A DNA stretch of 64,000 nt from Devosia sp. RR2S18. Lineage in GTDB: Bacteria > Pseudomonadota > Alphaproteobacteria > Rhizobiales > Devosiaceae. Within the stretch, counting starts at the first letter, position 1; every line of letters begins with the position of its first letter. Shown here in pieces: positions 57,892-64,000 of the stretch. Position numbers and translations under genes: made by a program. Under the pieces are notes generated by a model. It was not told where the DNA came from, ran no database searches, and saw only the letters and a list, made by a program, of their open reading frames with translations. Where the stretch lies: positions 1,450,001 to 1,514,000 of the forward strand of contig NZ_CP126539.1 of NCBI RefSeq assembly GCF_030177755.1. Direction: 5' to 3'.

Positions 57892-57970
57892 GAGCCGAAC
57901 GGCTTTGTCGAAATCCGCCTTGCAACGGTCAGGTGATTGGCGCATTGTTTGCTCAAACAGGACGTGTCCA

Positions 57971-58096
57971 ATGCAGCGCAACCGCGCCAAAGCCATTGCG
58001 ATCTCCCAGCGCCAGGCCGCCGAACGCCGCCTGGTGATTTCGGCTGGCCTGCTTTTGCCGCTTGCCGGGCTCCTTCTCCTTCTTATCAGCCCCTGA
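57971..58096 (+). CDS. Small membrane protein
   Basis: A 41-residue frame with a basic N-terminal helix (MQRNRAKAIAISQRQAAERR) and a single hydrophobic segment (LVISAGLLLPLAGLLLLLIS), ending in Pro. AGGACG precedes the ATG. Coding status is likely but not certain. Nothing else is seen in 57892-57970. Confidence 0.5.
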   Translation: MQRNRAKAIAISQRQAAERRLVISAGLLLPLAGLLLLLISP

Positions 58097-58207
58097 TCAC
58101 CGGCAGCTCGGAAAGCGAGCGGGTCGTCAGGGGATTTTGCCACAAGCCGAACAGTAAATGTCCGGCCTATAGAGCTGCGACTCTGGGCCGCCCGATAGGA
58201 TAGAGCG

Positions 58208-59767
58208 ATGACTGCCACCACCGACACCAACAAAGACCGCGTCTTCATTTTCGACACGACACTGCGAGACGGCGAACAATCGCCCGGCGCGACCATGACG
58301 CTGGAAGAGAAACTCCAGGTCGCCGAGGCCCTAGACGATATGGGCGTCGACATTATCGAGGCGGGTTTCCCTATCGCGTCCACCGGCGACTTCGAGGCCG
58401 TTGTCGCCGTGGCCAAGCAGGTCAAGCGCGCCACCGTGGCTGGCCTAGCCCGCGCCATCACGGCCGATATCGACCGGGCGGGTGAAGCCGTGCGCCATGC
58501 GCGCCGCGGCCGGATACACACCTTTGTATCCACCTCGCCCATCCATCTGGCCCACCAGATGAAGAAGACCGAGGACGAGGTCATCGAGATCATCGCCCGC
58601 ACCGTGGCGCAGGCACGCAATCTGATCGACGATGTCGAATGGTCGGCAATGGACGCGACCCGTACCCCACTCGAGTTCCTCAAGCGCTGCGTCGAGACGG
58701 CGATCAAGTCCGGCGCGACGACGATCAACCTGCCCGATACGGTCGGCTATGCCGTCCCCGATGAACATGAGGCCATGTTCCGCGACATCATCACCGCAGT
58801 TCCCGGCGCAGAAAAGGCGATTTTCTCGGCCCATTGCCACGACGATCTGGGTCTGGCAGTCGCCAACTCACTCGCGGCCGTGCGTGGCGGCGCCCGGCAG
58901 GTGGAATGCACCATCAACGGCTTGGGCGAACGGGCTGGCAATGCCGCGCTGGAGGAAATCGTCATGGCGCTGCGCACACGCGGCGATGCCATGCCGTACC
59001 ACACGCAGATCGAGACCACTCATTTGGCCCGTGCCAGCCGGATCGTGTCGGCGGCTTCCAATTTCCCGGTGCAGTACAACAAGGCTATTGTGGGCAAGAA
59101 CGCCTTTGCGCATGAGAGCGGCATCCACCAAGACGGCATGCTCAAAAATGCCGAAACCTATGAGATCATGACCCCGGCCAGCGTCGGCATCAAGGAAACG
59201 ACCTTGGTGATGGGCAAGCATTCTGGTCGCGCGGCTTTCAAGGACAAGCTCAAGGAACTGGGTTACGAGCTGGGCGACAACGCTTTCCAGGAGGCCTTCC
59301 AGCGCTTCAAGGATCTCGCCGATCGCAAGAAGCACGTCTATGACGCCGATATCGTCGCGCTGGTGGATGACGAGGTCGGTTCGGTAGGCGACCGCATCAA
59401 GTTGGTGGACATGGAAGTGGTCACCAAGACCGGCGGTATTCACCGCTGCAACCTCACGCTCTCCATCGATGGGGAAGAAAACGCCGTCACCTATGAGGGC
59501 ACCGGGTCGGTTGACGCGATCTTCAATGCCATCAAGGAGGCGGTGGGCCAGCAGCCGCATCTGGTGCTCTATGCGGTGGACGGTATCACCGGCGGCACCG
59601 ATGCCCAGGCTGGTGCCCATGTGCGTCTCGAGATGAATGGCCGTATCGTCTCGGGCAATGCCGCTGAGCCGGATACGCTCGTAGCCTCCGCCCGCGCCTA
59701 TCTCAACGCCTATAACCGTCTCCTGATCGAACGGGGCGCGGCGGCACAGGGCGCCATGGCGGGCTAG
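58208..59767 (+). CDS. leuA: 2-isopropylmalate synthase LeuA
   Basis: Condenses acetyl-CoA and ketoisovalerate in the first leucine-specific step. The 519-residue protein has the catalytic HMGL-like barrel ([21 protein letters not shown] near residue 15, [38 protein letters not shown], metal and substrate site near 210-245) and a C-terminal regulatory domain (about 395-510). AGGATA lies upstream. Unlike ilvBN, no leader peptide is seen. Confidence 0.97.
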   Translation: MTATTDTNKDRVFIFDTTLRDGEQSPGATMTLEEKLQVAEALDDMGVDIIEAGFPIASTGDFEAVVAVAKQVKRATVAGLARAITADIDRAGEAVRHARRGRIHTFVSTSPIHLAHQMKKTEDEVIEIIARTVAQARNLIDDVEWSAMDATRTPLEFLKRCVETAIKSGATTINLPDTVGYAVPDEHEAMFRDIITAVPGAEKAIFSAHCHDDLGLAVANSLAAVRGGARQVECTINGLGERAGNAALEEIVMALRTRGDAMPYHTQIETTHLARASRIVSAASNFPVQYNKAIVGKNAFAHESGIHQDGMLKNAETYEIMTPASVGIKETTLVMGKHSGRAAFKDKLKELGYELGDNAFQEAFQRFKDLADRKKHVYDADIVALVDDEVGSVGDRIKLVDMEVVTKTGGIHRCNLTLSIDGEENAVTYEGTGSVDAIFNAIKEAVGQQPHLVLYAVDGITGGTDAQAGAHVRLEMNGRIVSGNAAEPDTLVASARAYLNAYNRLLIERGAAAQGAMAG

Positions 59768-59825
59768 CGGCAGCGCAGCCTTGCACATCTAGCGGTTGCC
59801 TTCGGGGCGCCAAAAAGCGATCAGT

Positions 59826-59847
59826 TCCCTGCCTGGGTAGGCAGGGA
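59826..59847 (+). promoter_or_regulatory. SD-sequestering hairpin before the EEP gene
   Basis: TCCCTGCCT and AGGCAGGGA form a perfect 9-bp stem with a GGGT loop. The 3' arm contains the AGGGA ribosome-binding site of the TTG-started gene that begins 8 nt later, so folding would hide it. It also lies 59 bp after leuA but has no T-run. Confidence 0.5.
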
Positions 59848-59854
59848 GCCAGTC

Positions 59855-60805
59855 TTGAAGATTCGCTGGGAATTGCGGGGAGTTCTGACCGGACTGGCAC
59901 TGGTGGCGGTGCTCGGGATTATCCTGGTCAGCATCTCCTTTGACGTTCCCGGCCAGCGCTTGCTGCAAACGCTCCGCTTTCATATCGCCGCGACCACGCT
60001 GCTGATCGCTGTTGGCCTGGCGCTGGTGGGGGGCTGGAAACGCGCGGGGGTGGTCATGATCTTTGCCCTGGCCAGTGCCGGCGAGGGCGCCCTGATCATC
60101 CGCGACCAGCAAGCACAGCGCGCGCCGCTGCAGCAATTGCCGGTCACGGCCACCGTGGATATTCTCAGCTTCAACGTCCTCAACAGCAATCCCGACGGCG
60201 TGGCGATCGTCGAACGGGTGCTCGATCTCGCTCCCGACATCGCTATCATCATGGAATCAGCGCCGGTACGATCCGTGGCAGCGATGGATCAAGCCTATCC
60301 CCATCGCGCCGGTTGCTCGGAAGAAGGCACGGCGTGCGACCTTCTCATTTATTCCAAGACGCCGTTTACCTCCAATCGCGTCCTCCCACTGGGAGAGTTC
60401 CGCCGGTTGCGCCTGGTCATTGCCGAGACGGTGATTGAGGGCGTGGGCGTGACCATTGTCGGGCTGCACCTCACCAAACCCTATTTCGACGATCTGATGC
60501 TCGCCGAGCTTTGGCAGGCGTTCCGTGTCCTGCGGGAACTCGAGGGGCCGGTCATCCTGGCCGGCGACTTCAACGCCGCTGCGTGGTCGGACGATATTGC
60601 CGAACTGGCGGAGCGGGCGGCGCTGGTGCCGCCGCCTTCCTATCCGGCAACCTGGCCGGTAGAACTGGCCGATATCGGCGTGCCCATCGACAATCTTTTC
60701 ACCCGGGGCAACGCGCTCATCACTGCCATCAACGCCATGCCGGACGCCATGGGCTCCAACCATCGCGGGCTGGTCGCCAGTGTGGCGATCCTCGGAGCGC
60801 CTTAG
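59855..60805 (+). CDS. Endonuclease/exonuclease/phosphatase-family membrane protein
   Basis: A 316-residue protein with three N-terminal transmembrane helices (about 8-27, 42-62 and 65-82) and an EEP-fold catalytic domain from about residue 95: LSFNVLNSNPDG, LAPDIAIIMESA (metal Glu), VGLHLTKP, VILAGDFNAAAWSD and GSNHRGLVA (catalytic His). Similar proteins are called endonuclease/exonuclease/phosphatase family; the substrate is unknown. The start is TTG at 59855 with GGGAG upstream. It overlaps hisC tail-to-tail at TTAG 60802-60805. Confidence 0.85.
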   Translation: MKIRWELRGVLTGLALVAVLGIILVSISFDVPGQRLLQTLRFHIAATTLLIAVGLALVGGWKRAGVVMIFALASAGEGALIIRDQQAQRAPLQQLPVTATVDILSFNVLNSNPDGVAIVERVLDLAPDIAIIMESAPVRSVAAMDQAYPHRAGCSEEGTACDLLIYSKTPFTSNRVLPLGEFRRLRLVIAETVIEGVGVTIVGLHLTKPYFDDLMLAELWQAFRVLRELEGPVILAGDFNAAAWSDDIAELAERAALVPPPSYPATWPVELADIGVPIDNLFTRGNALITAINAMPDAMGSNHRGLVASVAILGAP

Positions 60806-61905
60806 GCCAGCTTCGAGATAGCAACGGGAAGGGCGTCTTCCAGCGCATCGAGCGCATCGTCCTTGCCGACGCTGATGCGGATGCAGTGATCGAGCCCGGG
60901 TGCGCCGGGCTTACGGATGAAGACGCCTTGCGAGGCGAGTTCCTGCAGCACGCCCTGCGCGAAAGCGGCATCGCGGCCGGTGTCGACAGCCACGAAGTTG
61001 GTTGCCGAGGGCAGGGGCTCCATGCCGTTGGCACGCACGATGGCGCCAATGCGCGCCTTGGCGGCATTGGTGCGCTCGATGACCGACTGAAGGAATGGCT
61101 GATCCGCCAGGGCGGCGATGGCTGCGGCCTGGGCGACATTGCTGATGCCGAAATGGTCGCGGATGCGGTTGAAGGGCTCGATCAGATGCTCGGGTCCCAG
61201 GATGTAGCCGCAGCGGAGGCCGGCCATGCCATAGGCCTTAGAGAAGGTGCGCATGCGCAGGAGGTTGGCTTGGCTGAAGTCGAGCGCTGGCCGCGCGTCC
61301 TCCGGCGCAAATTCGCCATAGGCTTCGTCGAGAATGATTAGCGTAGTTTCGGGCACTGCCGCGATGAAGTCGCGCACAACGGCCGCGTCATGCCAGCTGC
61401 CCATGGGATTGTCCGGGTTGGCGAGATAGACGATGGCGGCCCCATGCTCGCGTGCCGCATGGGCAAGTGCCATCGGATTGGATCGGTAGCCGGCATAGGG
61501 GACCGTCACCAGCTGGGCGCCATAGCCGGTCACATGGTAGTTGAAGGTGGGGTAGCCCCCCAGGGAGTTGACCACCACTTGGCCGGGCTCGGCATAGAGC
61601 CGGACGGTGAGACCGAGCAGGGCGTCGACGCCAGGACCGGCGACAACCTGACCCTGCGTGCAGCCGTGGTGCCGCGCAATTGCCGCAAGCAGATCGTTGT
61701 TTTCGGGGTCGCCATAGTGCCAGCTCTCGGGTCCCGCCGCTGCCATGGCTGCGAGCGCCTTGGGCGAGGGGCCGAACGCGCTTTCATTGGCGCCGAGCCG
61801 CGCGCGAAACTTCTGCCCGAGCTGCCGCTCAATGGCTTCGGGGCCCACAAAGGGCACGGTGCTGGGGAGGCTGGCGGCGATGGCGGTGAGTCGGGGGCGG
61901 GACAC
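60802..61905 (-). CDS. hisC: Histidinol-phosphate aminotransferase-like enzyme
   Basis: A 367-residue class I/II PLP aminotransferase. The PLP-binding lysine is in RTFSKAYGMAGLRCGY near residue 227; ARLGANESAFGPSPKAL near 36, NPDNPMGSW near 160 and ILDEAYGEF near 190 are also seen. Relatives convert histidinol phosphate or act on aromatic acids; the best call is HisC. The start at 61905 is GTG and no strong ribosome site is visible. Confidence 0.85.
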   Translation of the reverse strand: MSRPRLTAIAASLPSTVPFVGPEAIERQLGQKFRARLGANESAFGPSPKALAAMAAAGPESWHYGDPENNDLLAAIARHHGCTQGQVVAGPGVDALLGLTVRLYAEPGQVVVNSLGGYPTFNYHVTGYGAQLVTVPYAGYRSNPMALAHAAREHGAAIVYLANPDNPMGSWHDAAVVRDFIAAVPETTLIILDEAYGEFAPEDARPALDFSQANLLRMRTFSKAYGMAGLRCGYILGPEHLIEPFNRIRDHFGISNVAQAAAIAALADQPFLQSVIERTNAAKARIGAIVRANGMEPLPSATNFVAVDTGRDAAFAQGVLQELASQGVFIRKPGAPGLDHCIRISVGKDDALDALEDALPVAISKLA

Positions 61906-62118
61906 GGGTGCGGCTCTCGAAAGGGGTGCTGCACTCTAGAGCGTCGAAAGCCTCTGGGGCCAGCCCCAAGCCACTGGTTTTCGCAGCTTGCTGCTGCTGG
62001 CGGACGGCGCATGGGAGTGCGGCAATGAAGTCCAGGTGGAAAGTGCAGGGAAGCGCTAGACAGGGGGGAATCCCTTTGCTAGAGAGGCGCCACTTTGGTG
62101 CCGGCGCACAATAAAGCC

Positions 62119-62194
<76 letters not shown>

Positions 62195-62645
62195 AAGTAT
62201 TTCAAGCACTTAGTGGGTAGACGATACGGCGGGGTAACTGCCGATTTGAGCGCTGGGTAACGCCCGGGGTAACTGGTGCACGATCTCAGCCGATCAGCTT
62301 GGCCCCGCAGGTGACGTTACCGCCCGCTGCCGGTTGCGCTCTCCGGCGCAGCAGCAATTCCCTCACGTGACCATGCCCTCCAAACGGGCAGAGTAAGCGG
62401 GGGGCGGTAATCCCTGCATAGCACCAGCTACCGAGTTCGTTTGCTCAAGTGGGCGCGCCCCATTCGCTCCTGCAGACCCAAGTGCGTCGGACGTTGGAGT
62501 GTCCGTCCGAGATAGCCGCTCCAAGGCTCAGGAACGATATTCAGCTGTCTTGTTTGAAGAGCATTCCGCCTGCTGCACTAAGTTGTTGGCGCGCCGCAAT
62601 CCTGGAACTACTCTGCAGCGCGGAACGGGAGCAAAGGAGGTCGCC
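62195..62645 (+). other. Non-coding stretch after tRNA-Lys, possible integration region
   Basis: No gene is seen in this 451-bp stretch. Three direct GGGTAAC copies occur at 62232-62238, 62255-62261 and 62267-62273 (spacing 23 and 12 bp), and an inverted GTTACC at 62316-62321. Clustered repeats just after a tRNA 3' end are typical of integrase arm-binding sites, but no integrase is in the window. The last 30 bp carry AAAGGAGG for the next gene. Confidence 0.5.
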
Positions 62646-63665
62646 ATGCCCGAACTCAGCGCCACACAGCAAATCCAGTCACTCTACATCTCGCTACTCA
62701 ACCGGCCCGCCGATCCAGAGGGGCTGGCATACTGGGCGAACGAACTAATGGTTAAACAGGCCCCCTCGAGTGTCATAGAGGCGATCTTGAACTCACAGGA
62801 ATACGCTCAGAAAGAGCTACAGCCGAGCCCGCCCCAGCTGATTGATTCGGTGTACTTGAACTTATTCGGGCGACCCCCCGACGAAGGCGGCCGCAAATAT
62901 TACCTCGAAAAGATGCAGAACCAGAAAAAGGAAGAGGTGATCAAAGAGATCATCGAAAATGCAACGGGTGTCGACGCTGCGAACAAGCAGCAGAAGGTTG
63001 AAACTGCCGAGAAGATGAGTCAGCAGCTGCAAGAGCAGCAGCAGCAGCTACAGTTCGAGCAGATCCAAAACCAGATTAAGGCGTTGCAGGAAGCGATGCA
63101 GCGCATGCAGGAGCTGCTGCAGCAAACAAACGAGAAGAACCAACCTACTCTCGACAACATCAAGGACGTCGTCAAAGAGGCAAATGAGACGATCAAGCCT
63201 GAACCGATCATCATCACCGTGCCAGGGCCGACTGAGTACGTCGAAGTGCCTGGATCGGTCGCCATCAGCCTGGGTGATACTGTCGATACGCTCGCTGTGG
63301 GTGAAGGGAAGGTCGATCTAATCGTTGCAGTTAACTCTTCCTGGCCGACCCTCTCTTCTGACTTGACGGAGGCCAATCTCGATCAAGTTGAGGGCTTCGG
63401 CGCAGATGATCACATTTCCTTAGGCGCAGCTGCGGCAGATACGCTGATCATTTTTCCGGACGAGGCCAGCAACTTCGCTGAAGCTCTCAGTTGGGCATCT
63501 GGTGCGACTGGACCAGATGAGATCACGGCTTATGTGTTCGTCGAGGAGCAAGGCAGTGCAGACTCTTGGTTGTTTCTAAGTTCTGCTGGCGTGATCGAGA
63601 ACGGCGTGCAGCTGGTGGGCGGTCCCGCAGATTTCACCGAAAGCAATATTCTGACTTTTGCCTAA
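62646..63665 (+). CDS. DUF4214-domain protein with Gln-rich coiled coil
   Basis: A 339-residue protein with two DUF4214-type repeats (SLYISLLNRPADPEGLAYW at residues 12-30 and SVYLNLFGRPPDEGGRKYY at 68-86), a Gln-rich coiled coil (about 113-165) and a beta-rich C-terminal domain (about 193-339) ending SNILTFA. DUF4214 proteins are commonly secreted by type I systems via a C-terminal signal, and the end here is compatible (inference). No N-terminal signal is present. The perfect AAAGGAGG decides the start. Codon use looks less GC-rich than the neighbours. Confidence 0.85.
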   Translation: MPELSATQQIQSLYISLLNRPADPEGLAYWANELMVKQAPSSVIEAILNSQEYAQKELQPSPPQLIDSVYLNLFGRPPDEGGRKYYLEKMQNQKKEEVIKEIIENATGVDAANKQQKVETAEKMSQQLQEQQQQLQFEQIQNQIKALQEAMQRMQELLQQTNEKNQPTLDNIKDVVKEANETIKPEPIIITVPGPTEYVEVPGSVAISLGDTVDTLAVGEGKVDLIVAVNSSWPTLSSDLTEANLDQVEGFGADDHISLGAAAADTLIIFPDEASNFAEALSWASGATGPDEITAYVFVEEQGSADSWLFLSSAGVIENGVQLVGGPADFTESNILTFA

Positions 63666-63675
63666 CGGCACCTAC

Positions 63676-63705
63676 GGCGCGATCTGGTTTCAGCTTGGTC
63701 GCGCC
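63676..63705 (+). terminator. Hairpin after the DUF4214 gene
   Basis: GGCGCGATC / GGTCGCGCC gives nine pairs (one G-U) around a 12-nt loop, 10 nt after the stop codon. No clear T-run. Confidence 0.4.
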
Positions 63706-64000
63706 TCATAGGCCATCGTCTCTTTGAAACCTCGCCCTCGCTCACTCTACATCACCGCCCCTGGCAATATCGGCTCTATGGCCCATGCTGAAGCTCGTGC
63801 TTTGCTGATCAGACCTATCAAGGATGAACGCTATGGCTCGCGCACCGAACACTGAGAGCATTCCGCACCTGATCGGCGGGCGCGAGATGGAATCTATCAA
63901 CTGCCCCCTCGATTTCCGCTCAGGTGGCGGCGAGCAAGGGCGCCACCAGCAGCGCATGGCCGCACCACCCTGACCGCTGGAACGGCACGCGGCAAGCCGG
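63706..64000. other. Right edge, no confident gene
   Basis: No supported gene. A plus-strand frame at 63833-63958 encodes 41 residues (MARAPNTESIPHLIGGREME and so on) whose start is loosely like the N-terminus of an aldehyde dehydrogenase; without a ribosome site or homologous continuation I treat it as unresolved, possibly a remnant. Confidence 0.35.

Noticed and set aside
57658..58728. 356-residue minus-strand frame
   Set aside because: Antisense of the phzF end and leuA; no motif and an Arg/Ser-rich shadow composition.
63742..63957. 71-residue minus-strand frame at the right edge
   Set aside because: No ribosome site and no domain; overlaps an equally weak plus-strand frame.

Overview
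The window is a GC-rich, gene-dense chromosomal segment of an alphaproteobacterium of the order Hyphomicrobiales, most likely Devosia or a close relative. The order ftsZ-lpxC-bamD-recN-ligA, the thyA-folA-hflKC neighbourhood, an alphaproteobacterial SspB and a circularly permuted two-piece tmRNA support this; the genus is an inference. No phage, insertion sequence, CRISPR array or complete mobile element is visible.

Layout. (1) 1-13.4 kb: division and cell-wall (dcw) cluster murE(partial)-murF-mraY-ftsW-murG-murC-ddl-ftsQ-ftsA-ftsZ. murD and murB are missing from their usual places, and two opposite-strand genes (a nucleotidyltransferase and a PhnB-like VOC protein) separate ftsA from ftsZ, which has its own upstream region with a CtrA-like box. 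(2) 13.5-19.5 kb: lpxC, bamD, recN, ligA, with a palindromic repeat before ligA. (3) 19.5-32 kb: two secreted unknowns, aminopeptidase P, two tiny paralogous proteins, prmA, a quinol-monooxygenase-like protein, YbjQ, a UvrD/PcrA helicase, a large AsmA-like protein, a ribbon-helix-helix protein, sspB and ssrA. (4) 33-43 kb: thyA, a MazG-like pyrophosphohydrolase, DUF4424 protein, GNAT, folA, hflK-hflC, serB, miaA, a MATE pump and a DUF423 protein. (5) 43-53 kb: glycine-zipper lipoprotein, cold-shock protein, Nudix protein, phosphate transporter, an attenuator-controlled ilvB-ilvN operon, pdxJ, an FMN reductase, kup. (6) 53-62 kb: an old-yellow-enzyme gene divergent from its likely TetR regulator, ilvC, UPF0303, PhzF, leuA, an EEP-family membrane protein, hisC. 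(7) 62.1-64 kb: tRNA-Lys(CUU), a stretch with GGGTAAC repeats, and a DUF4214 protein with a Gln-rich coiled coil, which looks accessory.

How the genes work together. The first 19 kb makes lipid II precursors, builds the divisome, starts lipid A synthesis, assembles outer-membrane proteins and repairs DNA. thyA, the MazG-like gene and folA form a thymidylate/folate group. ilvBN, ilvC and leuA cover the main branched-chain amino-acid steps; only ilvBN shows a leader-peptide attenuator. ssrA and sspB lie in tandem on the same strand, placing the degradation-tag RNA next to its ClpXP adaptor.

The most interesting observations are the ssrA-sspB pairing with a readable tag, the ilvBN attenuator, the rearranged dcw cluster, the tandem mini-proteins at 23.2-23.6 kb, five convergent gene pairs whose stop codons share a 4-nt overlap, an SD-sequestering hairpin at 59.83 kb, and the possible integration site after tRNA-Lys. 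I see no defence system or clearly new multi-gene system.
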